A DNA stretch of 64,000 bases, taken from NCBI GenBank assembly GCA_963850345.1, contig CAWKKW010000009.1, positions 62,001-126,000 of the forward strand, written 5' to 3'. Each line of letters begins with the position of its first letter. Position 1 is the stretch's first letter. This DNA comes from CAWKKW01 sp963850345 (GTDB lineage: Bacteria; Acidobacteriota; Terriglobia; Terriglobales; Acidobacteriaceae). Positions 51,709 through 59,860 of this stretch are shown here, in pieces. Made by a program: the position numbers and the translations under genes. The notes below the pieces were generated by a model that was not told the DNA's origin, made no database searches, and was given only the letters and a program-made list of their open reading frames with translations.

Positions 51709-51786
51709 CTACAGTCCGGAAGAGTCCGCCGACACGCTCGTCACGTGGTGATGGTGCGAATGACGATGATGTACGCGGACTGCCAT
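51709..51786 (-). CDS. hisL: Histidine operon leader peptide
   Basis: A 25-codon reading frame starts at ATG 51786 and stops at TAG 51709-51711. It codes for MAVRV, then HHRHSHHHH, then a short tail to Gly-Leu: seven histidines within nine residues. It precedes a terminator and the hisI-hisG-hisD... genes. The His run (codons 6-14) lies where a stalled ribosome would leave the pairing segment at 51732-51726 free. This is the architecture of the E. coli and Salmonella his attenuator. There is no strong ribosome binding site; with the -10 box nine bases upstream, the message probably starts about three bases before the ATG. Confidence 0.85.
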   Translation of the reverse strand: MAVRVHHRHSHHHHVTSVSADSSGL

Positions 51787-51795
51787 CTGAAGAAA

Positions 51796-51824
51796 ACCCT
51801 AAATCCTGCCCGGTCTCCTGTCAA
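51796..51824 (-). promoter_or_regulatory. Promoter of the his operon leader
   Basis: TTGACA (51824-51819, perfect -35), a 17-bp spacer and TAGGGT (51801-51796) lie just before hisL, overlapping the 3' end of the upstream kinase gene. Predicted start is near 51789, three bases before the hisL ATG. Confidence 0.72.
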
Positions 51825-52992
51825 ATCCTTTCGCGCGTTCTGCCTTGGTCGCCGGAAAACGCGCCAGCACGGCGGCGAGGGATTGCAGGCTGAATGGCTT
51901 CTGCAGGAAGACCGCGTCGTGTGCCGGCGAAGCGTCTTCCGTCTTCGCATTCCCAGAGATCATCACAGCGTGCATCTGCGGATACTTGCGTTGCAGCTGC
52001 TGTACCAGGGCGTTGCCGCCGATACCCGGGATCAGCAGATCTGCGATGACCACCCACGGCTCCGCTTGCAGCGACTTCTCCAACTCCAGCATCGCTTCGG
52101 CCCCAGGGGCCGCGACCACCGTGTATCCCTGCGAGAGGAGGAAGTGACGTAACAATTCCCGCACCTCCTCTGAGTCTTCGACCAACAGCACCACGCCTTC
52201 GTGGGCTTTGTTGCCGGGCTTCGCAATCATGGGCAGATACAGATGGAAGCAGGTGCCCTGCCCCGGCGTGCTGTCGACCGCGATGCCTCCTCCAAATTTG
52301 TGGAGCAGATCGCGAACTGCAGCAAGACCGAGACCGCTGTTGGTGCGCCTGTCCTTGGTGGTGAAGTAGGGCTCAAACACTCGCTCTGCCGTCTGCTCGT
52401 CCATACCCACGCCCGTGTCTCGCAGCGAGATGCGGGCATAGGTGCCGGGCAGCAGCTCGCCTTGCGGCTGCGTCAGACTCTCGGCATGCGTCGAGACGGA
52501 GAGTGTGCCCCCCGTCGGCATCGCTTCCCGCGCATTCACGGCAAGGTTGAGCAATACATCCCGCATCTGCCCGGCATCCGCGAACACTGGCTCGATCTGC
52601 GCACCGGCTTCGAACACGACATCAATCGTCTTCCCCACGACGGCTCGGATCGCCGCGAGTTGTTCCGCGATGAGCTCGTTCAAATCAAAGAGGCGTGGTT
52701 CGGACTGAACGGGGCGGCCCAACGTCAAGAGTTGACTCGACAGCTTGGCGGCAGATCTCGCCGTCCTAAGGATCAGGTCGGCCTGCGCGTCGCCTGACTC
52801 GCCCGCCGCTTCCAACCGCGCCGCGGCCACGTTCTCGATCACCATCAGCAGGTTATTCAGGTCATGAGCGATGGAAGCAGAGACCAACGTCAACACGCGG
52901 AGTCGCTCAGCGTCGGCGAGCAGATCGCGCGTCGGCGTCGCGGGTTCCAGTTCTTCATCCTGGCCGCCGGAAAAATCAACAGGACTGCTCAT
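51799..52992 (-). CDS. Hybrid histidine kinase (kinase plus receiver domain)
   Basis: From the ATG at 52992 the protein has 397 residues. The phospho-acceptor His is in SASIAHDLNNLLMVIENV near residue 40. The ATPase domain has NLAVNAREAMP (N-box), RDTGVGMDEQTAERVFEPYFTTK and GLGLAAVRDLLHKFGG. From about residue 275 a receiver domain follows: VVLLVEDSEEV, the phospho-accepting Asp in VVIADLLIPGIGG, VMISGN and the conserved Lys in FLQKPFSLQSLA. No sensor or membrane domain is present. The frame stays open to 53244, so a longer start is possible. It is not obviously linked to histidine synthesis. Confidence 0.88.
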   Translation of the reverse strand: MSSPVDFSGGQDEELEPATPTRDLLADAERLRVLTLVSASIAHDLNNLLMVIENVAAARLEAAGESGDAQADLILRTARSAAKLSSQLLTLGRPVQSEPRLFDLNELIAEQLAAIRAVVGKTIDVVFEAGAQIEPVFADAGQMRDVLLNLAVNAREAMPTGGTLSVSTHAESLTQPQGELLPGTYARISLRDTGVGMDEQTAERVFEPYFTTKDRRTNSGLGLAAVRDLLHKFGGGIAVDSTPGQGTCFHLYLPMIAKPGNKAHEGVVLLVEDSEEVRELLRHFLLSQGYTVVAAPGAEAMLELEKSLQAEPWVVIADLLIPGIGGNALVQQLQRKYPQMHAVMISGNAKTEDASPAHDAVFLQKPFSLQSLAAVLARFPATKAERAKGFDRRPGRI

Positions 52993-53114
52993 CCAGGAAA
53001 TCGACTCCCAATGGGCTTGATCAGTGACAGAGGTCGTATGCGACGCAGGATCGCGTACACAACGAAGCGAAACTAGAGACGTGCCGGAGGGATGCAGGCA
53101 ACCGTATCGCAGAT

Positions 53115-53135
53115 ACGTCACACCGGGTGTGACGT
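53115..53135. promoter_or_regulatory. 21-bp palindrome upstream of the hybrid kinase gene
   Basis: The arms ACGTCACACC and GGTGTGACGT are perfect inverted repeats around one central base. They lie 122 bp upstream of the kinase ATG. On the minus strand the dyad occupies the spacer between TTCACG and TATCTG (17 bp apart), a possible promoter. An operator for a dimeric regulator is the simplest reading; binding is inferred. Confidence 0.65.
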
Positions 53136-53272
53136 GAAATTGGCAGTTCAAGACAATGATCCGCATCCTCTGTTCAGGGCGGATGCTTTTATGCGATGGC
53201 CGGGTTTTCAACGAGAGCGGCGCAGGTGTACTCATTTCGTCCACCTGTCCGCCTCGTCTCAGATCGCATGCG

Positions 53273-53548
53273 TTACAGGTTCACGATCGCGTCAAATACC
53301 TTGGTAAACAATGCCGCCACTTGATCCGGGTCTTTCAATGCCTGCGCGCCCGCATTGGATACCGCCGCGGACGTAATCTCGGTCGCCGCAGTCAGGATCG
53401 CGAGATACCGCTCTTCCGCTTCGTCGTGCGACAATTCGTCATCATCGATGTCTTCGTCCTCTTCGCCCAGGTCATCATCGCCCCCATACTCCGGGTCAAT
53501 GTCATCATCATCATTCAAGCTGGATTTCTGTTCGAGTTCGTCCGCCAT
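53273..53548 (-). CDS. Small acidic protein of unknown function
   Basis: The 91-residue protein has an N-terminal half dominated by Asp and Glu (SLNDDDDIDPEYGGDDDLGEEDEDIDDDEL), probably disordered. A helical C-terminal half follows (ERYLAILTAATEITSAAV, then DPDQVAALFTKVFDAIV). I recognise no family. The ATG at 53548 has AGGAGG five bases upstream, strong support. It lies upstream of the hybrid kinase gene on the same strand, with the 21-bp palindrome between them, so independent transcription is likely. Confidence 0.65.
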   Translation of the reverse strand: MADELEQKSSLNDDDDIDPEYGGDDDLGEEDEDIDDDELSHDEAEERYLAILTAATEITSAAVSNAGAQALKDPDQVAALFTKVFDAIVNL

Positions 53549-53949
53549 CATGTCCTCCTGCGACTCTCCTGCCACCCTAGTCTACAGCCGCTTACTCCAT
53601 GAGAACGGATCGTGAATTCACGGCCAGATTCTGCTGAAAAGAAAGGCGGCATCCGCCGAGTTTCCACTGACCCATGCGCGAACGGAACACGATCACCGCT
53701 CTCGAGAAGCGGGCAGCACTCTAGCAACTGCCCGCAACTTCAGAACGTCGCCACGCGCACCATGAGCACCTGCGAATCCTGCGAGCACTTTCGCGCGAAA
53801 TCTCCTGGCCATGCGAACGATCCTCACCGGGCTTTTCATCCATCCCGTCTGTTCACGCCGATGATTGTACTCACAACTAAAACGTTAAACTAGACGTGCA
53901 GCAAATTCCTGAATCGGAAATACTCACCCTGCAACTACATGCAATCCGC
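53549..53949. other. Intergenic region of about 400 bp
   Basis: No gene is visible. It contains the 5' flank of the acidic-protein gene (minus) and sequence upstream of the GH31 promoter. Short open frames here lack ribosome binding sites and motifs. Confidence 0.4.
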
Positions 53950-53978
53950 TTGCTCGCGCGGCGCAGGAAGTTTATACA
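53950..53978 (+). promoter_or_regulatory. Promoter of the GH31 alpha-xylosidase gene
   Basis: TTGCTC (53950-53955), a 17-bp spacer and TATACA (53973-53978) lie about 50 bp before the GTG start at 54031. A small TCAC-N4-GTGA dyad lies just downstream at about 53986-53997 and could bind a regulator. Confidence 0.55.
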
Positions 53979-54030
53979 TAGGCGTTCACGTTTGTGATTG
54001 AAGCGAGCATCGATTGCCGTGGGAGGTAGT

Positions 54031-56826
54031 GTGTCCAAGCGATTTGCAGTGTTAGTAGGGGCGATTCTTTCACTGGCGTCGGGCCTTTTGTCGCCTGCAC
54101 TACAAGCGGCCAGTCCCGCCGAGGTCAACAAGCAGGCGGATGGAATCGAGCTCGCTCTCCCCACCGGAACGCTGCGACTGCAGGTGCTGTCGGACACTGT
54201 GATTCGAGTGGCGTTTGCGCCTGAGGCCGCGTTCTTGTCCCGGCAGTCCATTGACGTGCTGCCTCACGAGCAAGCAAAGACGGAGTGGAAGTCGACCACC
54301 TCGCCCGCTGAAGTAATCCTCACCACCAGCAAACTGCAAGTTCATGTGAATCGCTCGACTGGCCAGGTGAAGTTTGAAGATACCGCCGGCAGGCCTATCC
54401 TTTCGGAATCCGACTCGGGCCGCAGCCTTGAAGCAGCAACGGTGCAGGGAGACAAGACCTTCCACGTCCAGCAGCAATGGCAGCCGAATTCGGACGAGTC
54501 ACTCTACGGGCTTGGTCAGCAGCAACTCGGCATCGTCGACATCAAGGGCTACGATCTCGATCTGTGGCAGCACAACACCAACATCGCGCTGCCGTTCCTG
54601 GTCTCCAGCAAGGGCTATGGCATTCTTTGGGACAACACCTCCTACACCCGCTTCGGCGATTTGCGCGAGTTCAGTGCGATTCCGGCTGCCCAGCTTTTTG
54701 ATAGTACGGGTCATGCTGGCGGTCTCACAGTTCAACCAATCGACCGATCTGCCCCTGCAACTCGCACGGCTGACATTGAGGTGAACTTCAAACCCAAGCA
54801 AGGATCGTGGGCGCCCAAGGGCCAGCGATGGGAAGGCTCAGTGGTCGCGCCGGTCTCGGGCGAATATCAGTTTCAGGCCTATTCCAACGGCGGCATTCAC
54901 GTCTGGATCGACAACCGATCTGTGATGCATCATTGGCGGCAAAACTGGCTTACCTCGAACGATCAGGTCAAGCTGCAACTCGAAGCAGGGCATCGCTACC
55001 CGCTCAAGATTGAGACTGACGGTGAACAGCAAACCACCCTGCAGTTCAAATGGAAGACACCGTCGGCGACGAATGCGACCTCGTTATGGTCGAAGGTTGG
55101 CGATGGCATCGACTACTACTTCGTATACGGGCCCAGCGCGGATCAAGTCATAGCAGGCTACCGGTTCCTGACCGGCAAAGCCAATATGCTGCCATCGTGG
55201 GCCTTCGGTCTGTGGCAATCACGACAGCGCTACGAGACGGCGCAGCAGAGCATCGATGTAGTGGCTGAGTTTCGTCGCCGGCAGATTCCCTTCGACAATA
55301 TCGTTCAGGATTGGCAGTACTGGCGGCCGGATTCCTGGGGCTCGCATCAGTTCGATCCCACACGGTTTCCCGATCCAGATGGCTGGGTCAAATCCATCCA
55401 CGATCAGCACGCGCACCTGATGATCTCGGTCTGGGGCAAGTTCAATCCGAATACAGACAATGCCAAGGAGATGCAGGCGAAGGGCTTTCTCTATCAGCCC
55501 AACCTTCAGGAACACATGCTCGACTGGATCGGCTTTCCCTACACCTTTTACGACGCATTCAACGCGGGCGCGCGCAAGCTCTTCTGGTCGCAGATCAATA
55601 CGCGCCTCTTCAGCAAAGGCATCGACGCCTGGTGGATGGATGCGACCGAACCAGACCTGCTGCCCTCACCCCCAACTCTTGAAGGGCAGGAGACGCACAT
55701 GCACCCGACGGCCATGGGCAGCGGCTCGCGCGTGGTCAACGCCTATCCGCTCCTGAACAGCGAAGCCGTCTACACCGGGCAACGCGAGGCCGCGCCCAAT
55801 CAACGCGTGTTCATCCTGACGCGCTCAGGATTTTCCGGGCAGCAGCGCTACTCTGCGGCAAGTTGGTTGGGCGACATCACCTCCACCTGGACCGCGATGT
55901 ACAAGCAGATCGCTGCCGGTCTCGGTATGAGTATCTCCGGCGTGCCGTACTGGACCATGGATGCCGGCGGCTACACCATGCAGCAGAAGTTCGGCACTAA
56001 AACACCCAAGCCAGAAGATGAAGAGGAATGGAGAGAGCTCAACACGCGCTGGTTCCAATTCGCCACATTCTGCCCGCTGTTGCGTGTGCACGGTGAGGTG
56101 CGGCCACGCGAGATGTGGACGCTTGGCGACAACACTCCCGCTTATCAAGCGGAACTGAAGTTCGACCGCCTGCGCTACCGCATGTTCCCTTACGTCTATT
56201 CGCTCGCCGGAGCGGTTACCCAGAGGGACTCGACGATCATGCGGCCGCTAGTCATGGATTTTCCCGGCGATTCGCGTGCCCGGGAACTGACCGACGAGTA
56301 TATGTTCGGCCCGGCATTCCTGGTGGCCCCGGTTACGGAATACAAACAGCGCAGCAGGGAAGTGTACTTACCCCCGGGTGCGGGATGGTATGACTTGTGG
56401 TCGGGAAAGTCCGCAGCAGGCAGCCTCAACGCCTCTGCGCCTTACGACCAGATCCCGGTCTTTGTGCGAGCGGGTTCGATCGTGCCCTTTGGTCCCGAGC
56501 TACAGTATGTCGCGGAGAAACCGGCCGACCCTACGACCCTGTATGTCTACACCGGAGCCAACGGAGAGTTCACGTTGTATGAGGATCAAGGCCTGACCTT
56601 CGATTACGAACATGGAGCGTTTGCGGAGATCCCGCTGGAGTGGAACGACTCCGCTAAGACACTCAGCATCGGTAAGCGCAACGGAAGCTTTCCGGGAATG
56701 CTGGAGAAACGAACCTTTCAGATTGTGCTCATCGCTCCCGACAATCCTAGACCGGTTTCCTTCACGCCCGAGCTCGCCAAAACTGTGAACTACGACGGCA
56801 CCGCACACACGGTCACGCTGCCGTAA
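54031..56826 (+). CDS. GH31 alpha-xylosidase-like glycosidase with PA14 domain
   Basis: From the GTG at 54031 (GGAGG five bases upstream) the protein has 931 residues. It has a signal peptide (FAVLVGAILSLASGLLSPALQAAS) and an N-terminal GH31 beta-sandwich (residues ~40-245). A PA14-like insert follows (about 250-365: WEGSVVAPVSGEYQFQAYSNGGIHVWIDN). The barrel has the nucleophile Asp537 in WWMDATEPD and the acid/base Asp615 in SWLGDITSTW. C-terminal beta domains include FVRAGSIVPFGPELQYV. PA14 insertion is typical of Cellvibrio-type alpha-xylosidases acting on xyloglucan oligosaccharides. Alpha-glucosidase activity cannot be excluded. All catalytic residues are intact. Confidence 0.9.
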   Translation: MSKRFAVLVGAILSLASGLLSPALQAASPAEVNKQADGIELALPTGTLRLQVLSDTVIRVAFAPEAAFLSRQSIDVLPHEQAKTEWKSTTSPAEVILTTSKLQVHVNRSTGQVKFEDTAGRPILSESDSGRSLEAATVQGDKTFHVQQQWQPNSDESLYGLGQQQLGIVDIKGYDLDLWQHNTNIALPFLVSSKGYGILWDNTSYTRFGDLREFSAIPAAQLFDSTGHAGGLTVQPIDRSAPATRTADIEVNFKPKQGSWAPKGQRWEGSVVAPVSGEYQFQAYSNGGIHVWIDNRSVMHHWRQNWLTSNDQVKLQLEAGHRYPLKIETDGEQQTTLQFKWKTPSATNATSLWSKVGDGIDYYFVYGPSADQVIAGYRFLTGKANMLPSWAFGLWQSRQRYETAQQSIDVVAEFRRRQIPFDNIVQDWQYWRPDSWGSHQFDPTRFPDPDGWVKSIHDQHAHLMISVWGKFNPNTDNAKEMQAKGFLYQPNLQEHMLDWIGFPYTFYDAFNAGARKLFWSQINTRLFSKGIDAWWMDATEPDLLPSPPTLEGQETHMHPTAMGSGSRVVNAYPLLNSEAVYTGQREAAPNQRVFILTRSGFSGQQRYSAASWLGDITSTWTAMYKQIAAGLGMSISGVPYWTMDAGGYTMQQKFGTKTPKPEDEEEWRELNTRWFQFATFCPLLRVHGEVRPREMWTLGDNTPAYQAELKFDRLRYRMFPYVYSLAGAVTQRDSTIMRPLVMDFPGDSRARELTDEYMFGPAFLVAPVTEYKQRSREVYLPPGAGWYDLWSGKSAAGSLNASAPYDQIPVFVRAGSIVPFGPELQYVAEKPADPTTLYVYTGANGEFTLYEDQGLTFDYEHGAFAEIPLEWNDSAKTLSIGKRNGSFPGMLEKRTFQIVLIAPDNPRPVSFTPELAKTVNYDGTAHTVTLP

Positions 56827-56905
56827 CCGTTTCCGAGGCGGGAGCATGGTTGAGGTCGCCTCCACTCGAGAGCACGGGTAGCAGCCCTGCTCACGATGGC
56901 CAACG

Positions 56906-57421
56906 TTAAATCGGTCGCGGGCTGGTGTTTTTCGCCTCGGTAACATTGGAGGGCGAATCGGTAAACTGCTTTCCCGGCGCGAACGCGAACTTCTCGTGCT
57001 TGCCGCCCACCTTGCGAATGGCGTCGTGCCAGCCGTCATCCCAGGCGATGTGAGCCTCTCCATCCACGTAGCTCCACGTCCCGTGCTGTGCGCCCACCGA
57101 TTTCGCCGCGTGCCCGTCCTCCTCGAGCGTGATGTAAAAGGTGCTGCCGTTTCCATCTCCGACCAGCCACTTGCCTAAGAAGTGGCCTCGACCAGGTACG
57201 GCGGCGGAAGGCAGGGAGATTGGCGAGGCCACGCCGGCAGCCGATCTGAATTCCATGCGCGCGACGGCCGCCATCGGAAACTTCTGCTGATGTCCGTCCT
57301 TAAAGATAATGACCACTGCATTGCCGTCGTCCGTCGCCGCCGGTTTTGTACTCGCAAATGAAAGCCACGCGCCACAGGCCAGCGCTACCATCGACACAAC
57401 TTTCCAGGAAGTCTTGCTCAT
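56906..57421 (-). CDS. Secreted protein with a lipocalin-like C-terminal domain, unknown function
   Basis: The 171-residue protein starts with a signal peptide (KVVSMVALACGAWLSFAST). A short region (VVIIFKDGHQQKFPMAAVARMEF) resembles a secreted beta-hairpin domain found in many soil bacteria. The C-terminal ~95 residues (GHFLGKWLVGDGNGSTFYITLEEDGHAAKSVGAQHGTWSYVDGEAHIAWDDGWHDAIRKVG) look like an antiparallel beta-barrel, where FLGKW and GTWSYVDG recall lipocalin-like domains. No catalytic residues are apparent. AGGAGAG before the ATG supports the start. It converges with the GH31 gene; a functional link is unproven. Confidence 0.72.
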   Translation of the reverse strand: MSKTSWKVVSMVALACGAWLSFASTKPAATDDGNAVVIIFKDGHQQKFPMAAVARMEFRSAAGVASPISLPSAAVPGRGHFLGKWLVGDGNGSTFYITLEEDGHAAKSVGAQHGTWSYVDGEAHIAWDDGWHDAIRKVGGKHEKFAFAPGKQFTDSPSNVTEAKNTSPRPI

Positions 57422-57700
57422 GAAGTCTCTCCTCGCTCGCCCCGAACTATATACCTGCGCTCACTCGGCTCGATGTGTTGCCAGTACATTCAGCGGAATT
57501 AATTCGCGGTGCTCGAGGTTTTCGTCACCAGAGATACGCGGGTTACCGCGGAATGGTTCCGAAAGAAAACGTATTTGCAATTCGAGTTGTAGGTAAGCGG
57601 GATGTTTCGCTCAAGAGCCAGAGCAGCGCACGCAATTCGGCGATTTCGAGTTTTGATTCTTGGAGGGTACGGTGCCAGGGAATTCGAATTCGCAAAGCGA

Positions 57701-57946
57701 TCACGCTACATTCGGGCGCTGTTCGTCAGATCGCGGAGCCAGGGCATAGCCCTTCCGCGTTTCCACGACTTTCATTCGGTTCCAGTCGTAAGGGAACTCG
57801 CGGCCGCAACGCAGGCACGCCACATAGGTGTCCGCGTCACCCTCTCCCTGGTCTCGCGATGAACGCGGTGTCATCGGGAAGGTCAAGCGTTTGTGCGTGC
57901 ATCCAAACAGCGCATTTACAAGAGCAATCATCGGCAGCAACCTCAT
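57701..57946 (-). CDS. Small lipoprotein with a Cys-pair (CxxC) and YDW motif
   Basis: The 81-residue protein has a short hydrophobic N-terminus with a lipobox-like Cys (LVNALFGCTHKR). A basic stretch follows, then VACLRCGREFPYDWNRMKVV, a compact CxxC module with a conserved YDW that resembles half of a zinc ribbon. Proteins of this pattern recur as small singletons in acidobacterial genomes; their function is unknown. It lies alone in a gene-poor region. Its start has no strong ribosome binding site, so the reading frame is supported mainly by the motif. Confidence 0.6.
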   Translation of the reverse strand: MRLLPMIALVNALFGCTHKRLTFPMTPRSSRDQGEGDADTYVACLRCGREFPYDWNRMKVVETRKGYALAPRSDEQRPNVA

Positions 57947-58093
57947 AGCATCGGTGCGTCTGACGGCATAGTGCTGTTTACGGGGGGAGCGTTACAGCCG
58001 AATACTGCTTTGGGTGGAGTGAGGTGCTGCAGAAACGATACTTGGATGGGAGCCGCGGTCGAGTCGCGACTCCCCTGGTGTGCTAATGGCGAA

Positions 58094-58267
58094 CTAGCGA
58101 TTCCCCTGCCGGGTCGTATCGCCCTGTTTGCCTGGAGCGCCGCCCTGCTGCTGACCGGCCTTGCCGCTGTCATGCTGCTGTTGCTGGCCGCTCTTCTGAT
58201 CGTTCTGCTTTTGTCCTTGATTACCCTGCTGATCTTGCTGAGACCCTGAGTGCTGAGGATTCGACAT
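58094..58267 (-). CDS. Small Gln/Gly-rich disordered protein
   Basis: The 57-residue protein is composed largely of Gln, Gly, Lys, Asp, Ser and Asn (SNPQHSGSQQDQQGNQGQ and similar), with no hydrophobic residues, so it should be fully disordered. GGAGGT seven bases before the ATG at 58267 is strong support for translation. It resembles in composition small hydrophilic stress proteins (hydrophilins), but has no recognised repeat or KGG motif. It lies between the lipoprotein and the heme cluster on the same strand. Confidence 0.6.
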   Translation of the reverse strand: MSNPQHSGSQQDQQGNQGQKQNDQKSGQQQQHDSGKAGQQQGGAPGKQGDTTRQGNR

Positions 58268-58405
58268 GGGTACTACCTCCGTAGGGATCACTCCCTGTCC
58301 TAAGTGGGAGGTCGTGTTCGCGGAGGTTGGTTGCCCTTCAGATTTAGAGAATTAACACCAATGTCCGCAGATAGCTGCCGTGTTATGGAAGTGCAAGAGG
58401 GCAGG

Positions 58406-59860
58406 CTACTTAGCGGAAGAAGCGTCCGCCACTAGCCGCGATGCCGCAGCTCGTCCATCCCGGATCAGGTCCGGCAAGCCGACGCCGTGATACGCATTCC
58501 CCACTAGCTGAAGTCCCGGAAAGCCGCTCAACCGCCTCTCCAATTCTTCAATCCGCGCTTGGTGCCCGACAGAGTACTGCGGTAAAGACTTGGGCCAGCG
58601 ACGCACCAGCCACTCGTCCGGTTCGGGAATCGGGCCCAGGATACGACGCAATTCCGTGAGCGTCCGACCGAGCAGGTCAGCGTCCGACTCCTCCAGCAAA
58701 CCCAGAGCCTGTTCGCCTCCGAAGAAACCCCGCAGCAGGACGCCGCCTTCCGGCACGCGATGCGAGAACTTCTGATCGACAAACGTACAGGCCAGCAGGG
58801 AACTCGCGCTGCCTCGTACTTGCGGCACCAGAAACCCGAACCCTGGGGGGATCCGCATCTGTCTTGCGTGCGCCGGAGCAAATGCCAGCGCGACGACGAT
58901 GGCTGAGGTCGCTTCCATCGTCAACAGGTCAGCCATAGTTGCGTCCAGCGGCTCGAGGAGTCCTCGTGTTATGTGAGCGGGCGTTGCCAGTACCAAGTCG
59001 TCGAATGTCTCGTGCCGACCAGCAGCCTCGACCACCCAATTCTCGGCCGACCTCTTGATCGCCGTCACTTCGTGATTGAGGCGAATGGAGCCAGCGGGAA
59101 TTTTCGCAACCATTCCCTCCACCAGTGCCCCCAGGCCCGAGGTCAACGTAGTGAACACAGACGAAGCACCTCGATCGGCGCGCACCTGCCGACGAAGAGC
59201 CTCTACCAGGCTGCCGTGCTCGCGTTCCATCTTGACGAACGCGGGCATGACAGAGCGCACGCTCAGGTTCTCAACACTTCCTCCAAAGACGCCCGCCAAC
59301 AGGGGCCCGGCAATCTTGCTGGCGACTTCTTCACCAAAATGCCGGCGCACGAAAGTGGCAACCGACTCGTCCTGATCCGTTGAGAGTGCAAAGCTCTTCA
59401 ACTCCGCGGCTCGATCCGGTTCCTCACGATAAGCGCGCAGCGCTTCGGCTGAAAACAGCGGTGATCTCTCCAATGCTTCGAAGTCGGTGGGCACCATCAT
59501 CCGCATACCATCAGGCATGGGAATCAGGCGTTCGCCATCCAGCAGATAGGTGCGCCGCTGGTGGTCGTTTGAGGGGATAATCTGCGGTCCTAGTCCGAGT
59601 TCGATGGCCAGGTCGCGGGCCCACGGCTTCTCCGTCACCCACGAATCGGGACCGCATTCGATCACGAAACCATGACTGTGACGAGTTTCAACAATGCCGC
59701 CGAGGCGACCGGAAGCTTCCAACAGAACACATTCAACCGGATGCCTTGCCTGCTCCAGGGCAAGCTGATAGGCGGTGGCGACTCCGCTGATGCCTCCACC
59801 CACGACCGCGACACGACGTCGATCCGCCCGAGGTTCCGAACTCACGTGCTTTCCGCGCAT
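58406..59860 (-). CDS. hemY: Protoporphyrinogen/coproporphyrinogen oxidase (FAD)
   Basis: HemY oxidises protoporphyrinogen IX or coproporphyrinogen III. The 484-residue FAD protein has an N-terminal dinucleotide-binding motif (VAVVGGGISGVATAYQLAL), LLEASGRLGGIVETR, an internal substrate domain with GVFGGSVENLSVRSVMPAF, and the C-terminal LVGNAYHGVGLPDLIRDGRAAA FAD motif. Oxygen would be the acceptor, as in the Bacillus type. It overlaps hemH by 19 bp, so translation is coupled. The cluster order hemE-hemH-hemY is as in Bacillus; whether the product is protoporphyrin or coproporphyrin depends on a hemQ gene, which is not in this window. Confidence 0.92.
   Translation of the reverse strand: MRGKHVSSEPRADRRRVAVVGGGISGVATAYQLALEQARHPVECVLLEASGRLGGIVETRHSHGFVIECGPDSWVTEKPWARDLAIELGLGPQIIPSNDHQRRTYLLDGERLIPMPDGMRMMVPTDFEALERSPLFSAEALRAYREEPDRAAELKSFALSTDQDESVATFVRRHFGEEVASKIAGPLLAGVFGGSVENLSVRSVMPAFVKMEREHGSLVEALRRQVRADRGASSVFTTLTSGLGALVEGMVAKIPAGSIRLNHEVTAIKRSAENWVVEAAGRHETFDDLVLATPAHITRGLLEPLDATMADLLTMEATSAIVVALAFAPAHARQMRIPPGFGFLVPQVRGSASSLLACTFVDQKFSHRVPEGGVLLRGFFGGEQALGLLEESDADLLGRTLTELRRILGPIPEPDEWLVRRWPKSLPQYSVGHQARIEELERRLSGFPGLQLVGNAYHGVGLPDLIRDGRAAASRLVADASSAK

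Noticed and set aside
53986..53997. TCAC-N4-GTGA dyad near the GH31 start as a CRP-type site
   Set aside because: The half-sites are in the reverse order to TGTGA-N6-TCACA and the spacing is wrong; too short to assign.
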